Shown here: positions 52,797-61,861 of the stretch, piece by piece
Numbering within the stretch: the stretch's first letter is position 1
How the letters are laid out: each line of letters opens with the position of its first letter
Assembly (NCBI GenBank): GCA_026224775.1
Contig: JAMFRP010000013.1
Coordinates: 248,001-312,000, forward strand
DNA: 64,000 bases
From: Bacteroidota bacterium
Lineage (GTDB): Bacteria > Bacteroidota > Bacteroidia > Sphingobacteriales > Sphingobacteriaceae
Reading direction: 5' to 3'
Program-made: the position numbers and the translations under genes
The notes under the pieces: generated by a model
Database searches by the model: none
Seen by the model: the letters and a program-made list of their open reading frames with translations, nothing else
Told to the model about the DNA's origin: nothing

Positions 52797-55631
52797 TTAA
52801 TAATTGTTTTGATAGTAATCGAAATAACTATCCAATGTTTTTTTGTCGGCTAATTTATCCAGATTTTCCTTGGTAACGATAAAAAAACTGTATTTATCCT
52901 TTGGTATCTTCATAATCTCACCCAACAGTGGCACAATCGCCCTTGCATAAGCTTTAACTTCACCTAGGCTATAAAATCTGCCTACATAAATCAATCGGTT
53001 ATTATCGCCAACCTGCATCAATTGATGCGTTATCCCCTTACCGTCATAATTTGTACGGTTAAACTGACCTATACTAAAACGTGAAGATGCCGGGTTAGTA
53101 TTATCATTACTAATATTTATTATAAAATAGTAGTTGGTACTATCGCGCTTTGAAAACAATTTGGAATTATATGGCTGTTTTTGGGCTGGTGTAAGAATAG
53201 CCACTTGTGCCGGAGCTGCTTTTACAGAATCAACCTTTTTCGCGGTATCCACTTTTTTTACCGGCTTACGAACATCAGCAACCTGGTTATCAAAATCAAA
53301 GTGCCTACCCGGAACCCGGTATGGCGTTTCTTTTTTATTTTCGACCAACGGAGCAAATGGTACAGCCGTAGTATCGCTGTACAATAATGCATTATGCCTG
53401 GCCGACATATCAACCAGATTAGCATTTATGTAGTTAATATGCTGTTTAACTAATGGCGTAATCAATCGGTCATTCGGGTAGTTTTTAACTATCTGTTGCA
53501 AATCATTCACGAAAGCAGCAACCGGTTCGTTATGCGCGGCAGATACCGCACGCAAATAATACAATTGCGCAGCCAACGAGTTATTTGGATATTGTTTCAT
53601 TACCTCATCAACCCTGCTTACTACATCGATATATTTTCTGCTGGCATACAGGTCATAGATTTGATTGTAAAGCGCTTTAAATTCAGCCTCTTTATCATCT
53701 AATTTCTTGCTGTATTCCGGGTCGAGGATAACTTTGGCAAAGGCTGTTTCCGGGTAATTTTTTAATAGGTCATTTTTGTAAGCATCTGCCTTAGGATCAT
53801 TAAGCTCGGAGTAGAGGCGGTACAAGCTATAATCAATTGCAGGCTTATTCGGAGTATTCGGGAAGCGTTTTAATATATTTTCATACGTATTGATCGCTTC
53901 TTTTTTATCATCCAAAATATCACGGTAAAAATTAGCAATATCAAATAACGCGTTATAAATACGTAGGTTTGATTGGACAAGCAGATCGGGTGTTGTAGGT
54001 AAATTCAATACAATTTGCTGCCGATAATTTGCCGCGGCTACCGACTCACCTGATTTTGCAGCAGGACCAGAAGTTGCCAAAGTACCCTGAGTTGGGCTAA
54101 CCGCAGTATTTGCCCCTGCAGTTGAAGAACGATTGCTTCTGCGCCAATCGTCTTCCAGTTTACGGCTGCCCCATAAACGCTGAAATTCCTGATAACCCTG
54201 ACTTACCGCATTTGAATTGTAAAAATAAAATGTGCTGTTACCACCACCGGGAGTATTATACAAATTACCACCTGCACCTGTGCTATTGTTTGCCTTGCTT
54301 GCCGCGAGGGCGTTATTGGCATCAGCCTCCATTTGCGCGGTATGAGCCAAAACCATCGTGTCAATTTTAGCGCGACGAGCCTTTTCATCAAGACCAGCCA
54401 GCATTTGCAAAGTATCTTCGCGTGATATTATCTTCAGACGATCGGTAAGTAGCTGCAGGTTATTGGTTTTCTTTTGAATGATCAGGTAACCAGGATAATT
54501 AGGTGATAGTGTAGTTAATGTACTATCATAGTATTTTTTAGCGGTTACATAGTCGGCCTTAATATTAAAATTAATATCAGCAATACGCAGATATGATATC
54601 CCTTTTTGATTCTGATTTTTGATACTTGAGCTTATAGACAGCTTGTAGTTCTTTATCGCATTGGTGATGTCCTTATCAGAAAAATATAGCTGCGCTATCT
54701 GATAATATATCTGATCTTTAAACTCCTTATTATTCGGGTTTTTCAGTAAGCTCCTCAGTTTTTGAATCCTGCTCTGTTTTATACCGTTTTGCGCATCTTC
54801 AATACGTATACGGTTTAAATCAGCATTAAACGACATCTCAAACACAGCATTACTCTTAGCAATTTTAGTATAGTTGGCATAGGCATCTGCGGTATGATTA
54901 TTCAATTCCTGTAACTGACCTAAAATAAAGGTCCAACGCAGGCGCTGATTTTTAGTATGGCAATACTGAATTGCTAATTTGGCCATGGCCTCGCCATCAA
55001 CGTAGTCCTGTATGTCAATATCGTATTGTAGCTTGGTGGCATAAACATCGGCAGTGGTATTTCTTTTTGGATTGATGTTTTGCAAGGCGGTATCCAATAC
55101 CAGCTTAGCATCCGGCAGTTTATTCAAATACATTAAGGTACGCGCCTTCCAGGTATAAGCCTCTTCTATTAAATTCTTTTCAGTGCCGAATTCTTCCGTT
55201 ACATAGTTAAAATATTCGCCGGCATTAAAGTATTGGCCACCTAAAAAATTAGCTTTACCTAACACCAGGTATGCATCGCCTATGTAATGGCTCTGATCCT
55301 TATAACCAATAATCTTGTTGGCTTTATCCACCGCGCTTTGCAGGTCTTTATCTAAGGTATATGATTTGGGGCCGGTAGTAGTGTCCTGGTAAACATTCAG
55401 TATTTCGTTGTAGGAGTCAACAAACGTCAGATCATAATCGGCCTGCTTTTGATCCAATATTTGGTTCGCATCAAAAAGGATATTATAATGCGCGGTTAGG
55501 TTTTGCATAGCACGGTTAAAACCGGTATGTTTTTCTGTAGAGCAACCCACAAAAAATATCCCGATAATAAACGGGACCAAAAGCAAAATTTTAATTCGTT
55601 TTGATAAAGAAGGTTTATAAACTCGCCTCAA
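52797..55631 (-). CDS. sprE: SprE/PorW-like TPR lipoprotein of the type IX secretion system
   Basis: The 944-residue protein has a lipoprotein signal with Cys30 (GIFFVGC) and the opening G-F-N-R-A-M-Q-N-L-T-A-H-Y-N-I-L-F, typical of SprE/PorW. Helical TPR-like repeats follow through most of the length, with a low-complexity segment (about 430-500, Asn/Gly/Ser-rich) and a C-terminal domain ending in Y-F-D-Y-Y-Q-N-N-Y. It is an outer-membrane-associated partner of the type IX machine. Its location 5 kb from gldKLMN supports the assignment. Length differs among homologues, so the name is likely rather than certain. Confidence 0.8.
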   Translation of the reverse strand: MRRVYKPSLSKRIKILLLVPFIIGIFFVGCSTEKHTGFNRAMQNLTAHYNILFDANQILDQKQADYDLTFVDSYNEILNVYQDTTTGPKSYTLDKDLQSAVDKANKIIGYKDQSHYIGDAYLVLGKANFLGGQYFNAGEYFNYVTEEFGTEKNLIEEAYTWKARTLMYLNKLPDAKLVLDTALQNINPKRNTTADVYATKLQYDIDIQDYVDGEAMAKLAIQYCHTKNQRLRWTFILGQLQELNNHTADAYANYTKIAKSNAVFEMSFNADLNRIRIEDAQNGIKQSRIQKLRSLLKNPNNKEFKDQIYYQIAQLYFSDKDITNAIKNYKLSISSSIKNQNQKGISYLRIADINFNIKADYVTAKKYYDSTLTTLSPNYPGYLIIQKKTNNLQLLTDRLKIISREDTLQMLAGLDEKARRAKIDTMVLAHTAQMEADANNALAASKANNSTGAGGNLYNTPGGGNSTFYFYNSNAVSQGYQEFQRLWGSRKLEDDWRRSNRSSTAGANTAVSPTQGTLATSGPAAKSGESVAAANYRQQIVLNLPTTPDLLVQSNLRIYNALFDIANFYRDILDDKKEAINTYENILKRFPNTPNKPAIDYSLYRLYSELNDPKADAYKNDLLKNYPETAFAKVILDPEYSKKLDDKEAEFKALYNQIYDLYASRKYIDVVSRVDEVMKQYPNNSLAAQLYYLRAVSAAHNEPVAAFVNDLQQIVKNYPNDRLITPLVKQHINYINANLVDMSARHNALLYSDTTAVPFAPLVENKKETPYRVPGRHFDFDNQVADVRKPVKKVDTAKKVDSVKAAPAQVAILTPAQKQPYNSKLFSKRDSTNYYFIINISNDNTNPASSRFSIGQFNRTNYDGKGITHQLMQVGDNNRLIYVGRFYSLGEVKAYARAIVPLLGEIMKIPKDKYSFFIVTKENLDKLADKKTLDSYFDYYQNNY

Positions 55632-55689
55632 AGTATATTCATTTATAAAAAGCTTTGCTAAAATACTAAATAGTATGCAATAGGATTAA

Positions 55690-55697
55690 TAAATTTG
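55690..55697 (+). promoter_or_regulatory. Candidate -7 box TAAATTTG of the ATP synthase operon
   Basis: TAAATTTG matches TAnnTTTG but ends only 3 bp before the ATG of the first gene. If used, the transcript would be leaderless or nearly so. No -33 element at the usual spacing is visible. Confidence 0.35.
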
Positions 55698-55700
55698 CAG

Positions 55701-55931
55701 ATGCCAGAAAATGAGCCTAAGATTGAACCCGAGGATTCCACCGGGCCAAATAACTATTTGAAATTCACTGGGCTTGCCTTCCAAATGATAGCTATTATAG
55801 GCGCGTTTACCTATATTGGCTACCGTATTGATAAGGCCGAAAATCACCAAACGCAATGGGTTACAGCTATGCTTTCACTTATTGGCGTATTTATTTCTTT
55901 TTATACCGTATTCAAATCCCTCAAAAATTGA
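55701..55931 (+). CDS. AtpZ/AtpI-family small membrane protein
   Basis: From ATG at 55701 the 76-residue protein has a hydrophilic acidic N-tail and two helices (about 22-40 and 53-70). The short G-Y-x-I-D-K segment between them is typical of the AtpZ/AtpI-like proteins at the head of ATP synthase operons. Such proteins help c-ring assembly or Mg2+/Ca2+ handling. It is translationally linked to the next gene: its stop TGA overlaps a TTG start at 55928. Confidence 0.75.
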   Translation: MPENEPKIEPEDSTGPNNYLKFTGLAFQMIAIIGAFTYIGYRIDKAENHQTQWVTAMLSLIGVFISFYTVFKSLKN

Positions 55932-56314
55932 AATTATATAAAGTATTACTGCAATTTATAATATTTAGCGCCCTGCTGGCTGTGCCCCCGGTTATTTTAA
56001 CATACGTTGATAACGGATATTGGTTAATACCCAACTTTTGGGGCATCTTTGTTTTTGTATCGGCGCTAACCCTTATCACCATTTTAGCGGTACTTATCGT
56101 TCAGCAAAAAAACAGTGAAATGTATGCCCAGGCATTTTTAGGAGCCACCACTTTTAAGCTTTTAGCCTGCCTGGTTTTTGTGCTCATTTTCATAAAAGAA
56201 ACCAAGCCTGAAAAGATAGTTTTCGTGGTAGATTTTATGTATTTATATTTCTTGAATATGGTCTTTGAAATTTACGGTTTGTTGCGTAACTTGCGCAACC
56301 AAAATTCAAGGTAA
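55928..56314 (+). CDS. AtpI-like membrane protein
   Basis: I choose TTG at 55928, which overlaps the stop of the preceding gene (TTGA), giving 128 residues starting K-L-Y-K-V-L-L-Q-F. The longer upstream frame would run through the preceding gene. Four hydrophobic helices are visible. Position between the AtpZ-like gene and atpB suggests an AtpI-like accessory protein, but sequence similarity is weak. Confidence 0.6.
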   Translation: MKLYKVLLQFIIFSALLAVPPVILTYVDNGYWLIPNFWGIFVFVSALTLITILAVLIVQQKNSEMYAQAFLGATTFKLLACLVFVLIFIKETKPEKIVFVVDFMYLYFLNMVFEIYGLLRNLRNQNSR

Positions 56315-56329
56315 AAAAGTTCATTTTAA

Positions 56330-57412
56330 ATGGAAAAAAGGTTGATTCTGAACTCAAAAATTTTAAAGCTTTCACGTATTTGTGCTCTCTTTATAGCATT
56401 GTGGGCAATTCCGGTCATGGCATTTTCGCAGGGAAAGGCTGCTCAAGATGGTAATAAACCCTACGATCCTAAAGATGCAATTTTTGAACATATTGGCGAT
56501 GCGCACTCATGGCATGTGAGCATTCCGCTTGTTAAACCCTTTGCAATACCATTGCCTGTAATCTTGTATACAGACAAAGGCATTGAAATATTCAGCTCTT
56601 CAAATTTACATGAAGACGAAGTTTATCACGGCAAAAATGATTATGTCCTGGTAAAGAATAAAATTAAGATAGCCGATGAAACCGGTAATGTTGACGCTAC
56701 CAAGAAAGTATATGATTTCTCGATCACCCGCAATGTTGCGAGTATGTGGTTAGGTATGATAATATTATTTATTATTTTCGGAAGCGTATCTTCATCATAC
56801 AAAAAACGTGTTGGCAAAGCGCCAAAAGGTTTACAATCATTTATGGAACCGTTGGTGGTATTTGTACGTGATGATGTTGCCATCCCGAATATTGGTGTTA
56901 AGCATAGCAAATACATGGCCCTGTTGCTTACCTTATTCTTTTTTATATTGATAAACAACTTATTGGGCTTAATTCCAATTTTCCCCGGAGGTTTTAACCT
57001 GACAGGTAATATAGCGGTAACTTTATCATTATCGTTTATCGTGTTATTGGTAATAAACTTTAGTGGTAACAAATATTATTGGAAACACATTTTCACTCCT
57101 GAAATTCCACTTTGGTTATACATCATTATGGTGCCGGTAGAATTGATCGGTATTATTTCAAAGCCTTTCGCTTTAATGATACGTTTGTTCGCGAACATCA
57201 CCGCGGGTCACATTATCGTACTAAGCCTAATATCACTAATATTTATTTTTAATTCATTGGCGGTATCACCGGCATCTGTTGTATTCGTAGTATTTATGGA
57301 TACCATTGAATTACTGGTTGCATTTTTACAGGCTTACATCTTCACCATGTTAACCGCATTGTTCATCGGTATGGCTGTTCAGGAACACCATGGTGAGCAA
57401 CATGAAATTTAA
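56330..57412 (+). CDS. atpB: F-ATP synthase subunit a with extra N-terminal domain
   Basis: The 360-residue subunit is about 90 residues longer than the E. coli protein. It begins with a signal peptide (to about residue 34, VMAFSQ) and an extracytoplasmic domain to about residue 135 before the five or six helices of subunit a. The essential Arg285 is in M-I-R-L-F-A-N, and the C-terminal A-Y-I-F-T-M-L-T-A-L-F-I segment is conserved. It forms the proton half-channels with the c-ring. A cleaved N-terminal domain of this sort is typical in Bacteroidota. Confidence 0.95.
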   Translation: MEKRLILNSKILKLSRICALFIALWAIPVMAFSQGKAAQDGNKPYDPKDAIFEHIGDAHSWHVSIPLVKPFAIPLPVILYTDKGIEIFSSSNLHEDEVYHGKNDYVLVKNKIKIADETGNVDATKKVYDFSITRNVASMWLGMIILFIIFGSVSSSYKKRVGKAPKGLQSFMEPLVVFVRDDVAIPNIGVKHSKYMALLLTLFFFILINNLLGLIPIFPGGFNLTGNIAVTLSLSFIVLLVINFSGNKYYWKHIFTPEIPLWLYIIMVPVELIGIISKPFALMIRLFANITAGHIIVLSLISLIFIFNSLAVSPASVVFVVFMDTIELLVAFLQAYIFTMLTALFIGMAVQEHHGEQHEI

Positions 57413-57422
57413 TTTTTTTTAA

Positions 57423-57698
<276 letters not shown>

Positions 57699-57713
57699 AA
57701 AAATCAAAAAAAC

Positions 57714-57746
57714 TTTCCGGAGCGGTTGGCTCCGGAAATGTTTTTT
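57714..57746 (+). terminator. Terminator-like hairpin between atpE and atpF
   Basis: TTTCCGGAGC (57714-57723) pairs perfectly with GCTCCGGAAA (57729-57738) around GGTTG, followed by TGTTTTTT. By form it is an intrinsic terminator inside the operon, placed just after the c-subunit gene, which is needed in many copies per enzyme. It may end a part of the transcripts or protect the upstream mRNA. Confidence 0.85.
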
Positions 57747-57795
57747 GAAAAGAAATTATTCAAAAAATAAAATCTAACATAAGTATATATCCATT

Positions 57796-58287
57796 ATGGA
57801 GTTAGTTACACCCGAAATAGGTTTAGTATTCTGGACCACCATATCATTCCTGATATTCTTGTTCATACTGGGCAAATTTGCCTGGAAACCAATATTAGGC
57901 GCGATAAACGAGCGTGAAATATCTATTGAGAACGCTTTGATGAAGGCAGAAGCTGCTAAGGAAGAAATGGCCCGCTTAACCAGCGAGAACGAATCTTTAC
58001 TTAGAGATGCCCGCGCCGAGCGTGATATTATTTTGCAGGAAGCCCGCAAACTTAAAGACAAGATTGTTGGTGAAGCAAAAGAAGCTGCACAGGAAGAAGG
58101 CGCTAAAATGATTGAAAAAGCAAGATTGGAAATTAACATGCAAAAAGCTTTAGCTATTGCTGATGTTAAAAACCAGGTAGCCTCTCTTTCATTAGAAATT
58201 GCCGAAAAAGTATTGCGCAAACAATTCGAAGATGCCAGCAAACAAGATGCGTTGGTAACAGAATTATTAAAAGAAGTGAAATTGTAA
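57796..58287 (+). CDS. atpF: F-ATP synthase subunit b
   Basis: The 163-residue protein has one N-terminal helix (about 8-28, G-L-V-F-W-T-T-I-S-F-L-I-F-L-F-I-L) and then a long, charged coiled-coil, the peripheral stalk of the enzyme. Length is normal. It follows atpE by 97 bp including the hairpin, and precedes atpH by 82 bp of low-complexity sequence. Confidence 0.95.
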   Translation: MELVTPEIGLVFWTTISFLIFLFILGKFAWKPILGAINEREISIENALMKAEAAKEEMARLTSENESLLRDARAERDIILQEARKLKDKIVGEAKEAAQEEGAKMIEKARLEINMQKALAIADVKNQVASLSLEIAEKVLRKQFEDASKQDALVTELLKEVKL

Positions 58288-58369
58288 AAAGTTAAAAGTA
58301 GAAAGTTAAAAGTTTAAGGTTTATCTCCTCACTTTCAACTTTCAGCCTTCAACTTTCAACTCAAAAAAT
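58288..58369. repeat. Low-complexity AAAGTT / AACTTT inverted repeat
   Basis: The left half is purine-rich (repeated AGTTAAAAGT) and the right half pyrimidine-rich (repeated ACTTTCAACT); together they can form a long imperfect hairpin between atpF and atpH. Similar low-complexity blocks lie between atpA and atpG and at 62330-62430. Confidence 0.55.
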
Positions 58370-58915
58370 ATGTCAGAAATAACGGTAGCAATACGGTACG
58401 CCAAATCACTTATTGACCTTGCGGTAGAACAAAAAGCCTTAGAAGCGATAAATGCTGATATGGAATTCTTTGTGCGTACCATAAAAGCAAATTCGGAGCT
58501 TAACGCGGTTTTGGTGAACCCTATCATTTATCATGATAAAAAGATTCAGATACTTGATGCCATTTTTGGCGGTAAAGTAAGCCCGGTTACCATTGCGTTT
58601 TTTAAACTAATGGTAAATAAAAATCGTGCTGAAGTTTTATATCCTGCAGCGCAGGAATTTATCAACCAGTATGATGTTATCAATAACATTATCAAAGCAA
58701 CAGTTGTTTCGGCTGCTGAATTATCAGAAGCTAATAAGAAAACAATTGTAGCCGAGATTGAAGCATCAACCAAAGGAACTGTTAAACTTACTGCTAAGGT
58801 AGACCCGGCATTAATTGGCGGCTTTATTTTAACCGTAGGCGACAGGCAGGTTGATACCAGTATATCAAGCAGCTTAACTAAGTTGAAAAAAGAATTTTCG
58901 CAAGCTGCAGTTTAA
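58370..58915 (+). CDS. atpH: F-ATP synthase subunit delta
   Basis: The 181-residue protein has the six-helix N-terminal domain (I-A-I-R-Y-A-K-S-L-type opening: AIRYAKSLIDLA) and the C-terminal G-G-F-I-L-T-V-G-D-R-Q-V-D-T-S-I block of the delta/OSCP family. It links the peripheral stalk to the F1 head. Normal length; lies between atpF and atpA as expected. Confidence 0.95.
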   Translation: MSEITVAIRYAKSLIDLAVEQKALEAINADMEFFVRTIKANSELNAVLVNPIIYHDKKIQILDAIFGGKVSPVTIAFFKLMVNKNRAEVLYPAAQEFINQYDVINNIIKATVVSAAELSEANKKTIVAEIEASTKGTVKLTAKVDPALIGGFILTVGDRQVDTSISSSLTKLKKEFSQAAV

Positions 58916-58953
58916 TTAAGTAAAAAATCAAAACTCTAAATAAAATTTAAAAA

Positions 58954-60528
58954 ATGGTAGAGGTAAGACCAGATGAAGTATCAGCAATATTGCGCCAGCA
59001 GTTGTCAGGCTTCAAGTCAGAATCTGAATTAGAAGAAGTAGGTACCGTGCTCCAGGTGGGTGACGGTATTGCCCGTGTATACGGCTTAACTAAAGTACAA
59101 TCAGGCGAGTTAGTTGAATTTGCTGATGGCCTACAGGGCATCGTGCTTAACCTTGAAGAGGACAACGTAGGTGTTGTATTACTAGGTCAGTCGGACAATG
59201 TAAAAGAAGGCGACACAGTATCACGTACTAAAAAGATCGCTTCAATTAACGTTGGCGAAGGCATGCTTGGCCGTGTTGTTAACACATTAGGCGAGCCTAT
59301 CGACGGTAAAGGACCAATCACAGGTAAAACTTACGAAATGCCTATCGAGCGTAAAGCTCCGGGTGTAATTTACCGTCAGCCGGTAACTGAGCCTTTACAA
59401 ACAGGTATTAAAGCGATTGACGCGATGATCCCTATCGGTCGCGGACAACGTGAGTTGGTTATCGGTGACCGCCAAACAGGTAAAACTGCGGTTTGTATCG
59501 ATACTATCATCAACCAAAAAGAATTTTATGCAGCCGGCAAACCGGTTTATTGTATATATGTAGCTTGTGGCCAAAAAGCTTCAACTGTTGCGAACATTGT
59601 TCGTACTTTGGAAGAAAATGGCGCTATGGCTTACTCTGTAGTAGTTGCTGCAACCGCTGCCGATCCTGCTCCTATGCAGTTCTTCGCGCCATTTGCCGGT
59701 GCTGCTATCGGTGAGTTTTTCCGTGACACCGGACGCCCTGCTTTGATCATTTATGATGATCTTTCAAAACAAGCGGTTGCTTACCGTGAGGTGTCATTGT
59801 TATTACGTCGCCCACCGGGCCGTGAGGCTTATCCTGGTGACGTATTTTACCTGCACAGCCGTTTATTAGAGCGTGCCGCTAAAATCAACCAAAATGATTC
59901 TATCGCTGCAGAGATGAACGATCTACCTGAATCATTAAGAGAAGTTGTAAAAGGTGGTGGTTCATTAACCGCATTGCCAATTATCGAAACACAAGCAGGT
60001 GACGTATCAGCTTATATCCCAACCAACGTGATCTCGATCACTGATGGCCAGATATTCCTGGAATCAAACTTATTCAACGCGGGTGTTCGTCCGGCTATTA
60101 ACGTAGGTATCTCGGTATCTCGTGTAGGTGGTAACGCGCAGATCAAATCAATGAAGAAAGTTGCGGGTACATTAAAGCTTGACCAGGCGCAATACCGCGA
60201 GCTTGAAGCATTCTCAAAATTCGGTTCTGATCTTGATGCATCAACCAAAAACGTACTTGATAAAGGCGCGCGTAACGTTGAGATACTTAAACAAGGACAA
60301 TTTTCACCTGTAACAGTTGAAAAACAGGTTGCCGTTATTTACTTAGGAACTAAGAATTTAATGCGTAGCGTGCCTGTAAAAGACATACGTACATTTGAAA
60401 AAGAATACACTGATCAGTTAGAAGAGCGTCACCCAGAAGTATTAGCTGCACTAAAAGCAGGTAAACTGGATGACTCTGTTACCAGCGTACTGGAAACAGT
60501 AGCTAAAGAACTGGCAGGAAAATATTAA
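58954..60528 (+). CDS. atpA: F-ATP synthase subunit alpha
   Basis: The 524-residue protein has Walker A GDRQTGKT at residues 171-178, the alpha-type [12 protein letters not shown] and the [23 protein letters not shown] motif. It forms the regulatory part of the F1 hexamer with the beta subunit, whose gene is not in the window. Very well conserved along its length. Confidence 0.98.
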   Translation: MVEVRPDEVSAILRQQLSGFKSESELEEVGTVLQVGDGIARVYGLTKVQSGELVEFADGLQGIVLNLEEDNVGVVLLGQSDNVKEGDTVSRTKKIASINVGEGMLGRVVNTLGEPIDGKGPITGKTYEMPIERKAPGVIYRQPVTEPLQTGIKAIDAMIPIGRGQRELVIGDRQTGKTAVCIDTIINQKEFYAAGKPVYCIYVACGQKASTVANIVRTLEENGAMAYSVVVAATAADPAPMQFFAPFAGAAIGEFFRDTGRPALIIYDDLSKQAVAYREVSLLLRRPPGREAYPGDVFYLHSRLLERAAKINQNDSIAAEMNDLPESLREVVKGGGSLTALPIIETQAGDVSAYIPTNVISITDGQIFLESNLFNAGVRPAINVGISVSRVGGNAQIKSMKKVAGTLKLDQAQYRELEAFSKFGSDLDASTKNVLDKGARNVEILKQGQFSPVTVEKQVAVIYLGTKNLMRSVPVKDIRTFEKEYTDQLEERHPEVLAALKAGKLDDSVTSVLETVAKELAGKY

Positions 60529-60664
60529 TTAGTAGCTAGTATCAAGTAGCAAGACAAAAAACTACTTGATACAGCTTCTTAATAATTAAAAGAATTAGTA
60601 AGGTAAATAGCAGATAGCGTCAGATCCTGATACTTGATACTAAATACTTGATACTCAAAAAAGA
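60529..60664. repeat. GTATCAAGTAG / CTACTTGATAC repeats between atpA and atpG
   Basis: A perfect 11-bp inverted repeat GTATCAAGTAG (60539-60549) and CTACTTGATAC (60562-60572) is followed by two direct copies of TACTTGATAC (60631-60640 and 60645-60654). The same decamer returns at 62408-62417. It is an intergenic repeat family inside the atp operon. Confidence 0.7.
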
Positions 60665-61549
60665 ATGGCTAATTTAAAAGAAGTAAGAAACAGGATAGCA
60701 TCGGTAAGCTCAACGCAGCAGATCACCAAGGCCATGAAAATGGTTTCGGCTGCTAAGTTAAAGCGTGCCACTAATGCCATAGTGGCGTTACGCCCATACG
60801 CAACCAAGCTTAATGAACTGCTGGCAAACCTATCTGCAAGTTTAGAGGAAGGTTGTTCTCCTTTTTTGGAAGAGCGTGAACCTAACAAAGTACTTGTAAT
60901 TGTGGTTAACTCAAACCGTGGTTTAGCAGGTGCGTTCAACATGAATGCTATTAAAACTGCTAATAACCTTATTGCCGAAAAATACAGCAACCAGCTTCGT
61001 GCCGGTAATGTATCAATAGTTGCAATTGGTAAAAAAGCCCAGGAATTTTACCAAAAGCGTAATTACAAAGTTATTGGCAACAATAATGATGTTTATTTAG
61101 ACCTTAACTTCCTTAATGTTTCAAAAATAACTGAAAGCATTATGGATGGCTTCTTAAAAGGACAGTACGACAGGGTTGAGTTGGTTTATAACCAATTCCG
61201 CAATGCTGCTATGCAGATTTTGGTTGCTGAGCAATTATTACCGGTTCCTAAAACTGAGAAACCAGCTAATGCTAACGCGACACAGGTTGACTACATTTTA
61301 GAGCCATCTCAGGAAGAAATTGTTGAGCAATTAATCCCTAAAAATATTAAGATCCAGGTTTACAAAGCTGTGTTAGATTCACATGCATCAGAGCATGGCG
61401 CGCGGATGACGGCGATGGATAAAGCGACCGAAAATGCCGGTGATTTATTGAAAGCTCTTAAACTTTCATACAACCAGGCTCGCCAGGCGGCCATTACCAC
61501 AGAGCTTACAGAGATTGTGAGCGGTGCAGCAGCTTTAACAGGCGCATAA
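60665..61549 (+). CDS. atpG: F-ATP synthase subunit gamma
   Basis: The 294-residue protein has the N-terminal I-A-S-V-S-S-T-Q-Q-I-T-K-A-M-K-M-V-S-A-A-K-L block and the C-terminal M-T-A-M-D-K-A-T-E-N-A and N-Q-A-R-Q-A-A-I-T-T-E-L-T-E-I-V helix, both family signatures. It is the central rotor shaft. It is the last gene of this operon; beta and epsilon must be elsewhere. Confidence 0.97.
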   Translation: MANLKEVRNRIASVSSTQQITKAMKMVSAAKLKRATNAIVALRPYATKLNELLANLSASLEEGCSPFLEEREPNKVLVIVVNSNRGLAGAFNMNAIKTANNLIAEKYSNQLRAGNVSIVAIGKKAQEFYQKRNYKVIGNNNDVYLDLNFLNVSKITESIMDGFLKGQYDRVELVYNQFRNAAMQILVAEQLLPVPKTEKPANANATQVDYILEPSQEEIVEQLIPKNIKIQVYKAVLDSHASEHGARMTAMDKATENAGDLLKALKLSYNQARQAAITTELTEIVSGAAALTGA

Positions 61550-61569
61550 GCCTTAATAAAAACACTTTT

Positions 61570-61602
61570 AAAAGGCCGGAAGTTAACTTCCGGCCTTTTT
61601 TT
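61570..61602 (+). terminator. Rho-independent terminator of the ATP synthase operon
   Basis: A perfect 15-bp palindrome arm, A4-GGCCGGAAGTT, pairs with AACTTCCGGCC-T4 at 61570-61599, followed by more T. It is 20 bp past the atpG stop. Confidence 0.93.
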
Positions 61603-61618
61603 GTTTGACGAATGTCAA

Positions 61619-61703
61619 GTCATGCTGAATTTATTTCAACATCCCTCCTACTAAGTAAGCAGTAGAATTGTCCTGTGGGATCCCGAAACAAGCTCGGGAT
61701 GAC
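61619..61703. repeat. GTCATGCTGAA repeat, copy 1
   Basis: The 85-bp unit starts GTCATGCTGAATTTATTTCA and ends in CGAAACAAGCTCGGGATGAC. Its ends are short hairpins, and a second copy follows after 33 bp. Confidence 0.8.
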
Positions 61704-61736
61704 TAATGGATTAAGTTCAAGCCAACAACAATCCAA

Positions 61737-61819
61737 GTCATGCTGAATTTATTTCAACATCCCTCCTGCTAAGTGAGCTGTAGAATTGTCCTGTAATCCC
61801 AAAACAAGTTCAGGATGAC
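61737..61819. repeat. GTCATGCTGAA repeat, copy 2
   Basis: The unit repeats copy 1 almost base for base over its first 60 bp (GTCATGCTGAATTTATTTCA) and ends CAAAACAAGTTCAGGATGAC. Differences are point changes and a few missing bases in the middle. Confidence 0.8.
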
Positions 61820-61861
61820 TAGTAAAATTCAGATTCAAACTATGCCAATTGGCATAATTAA

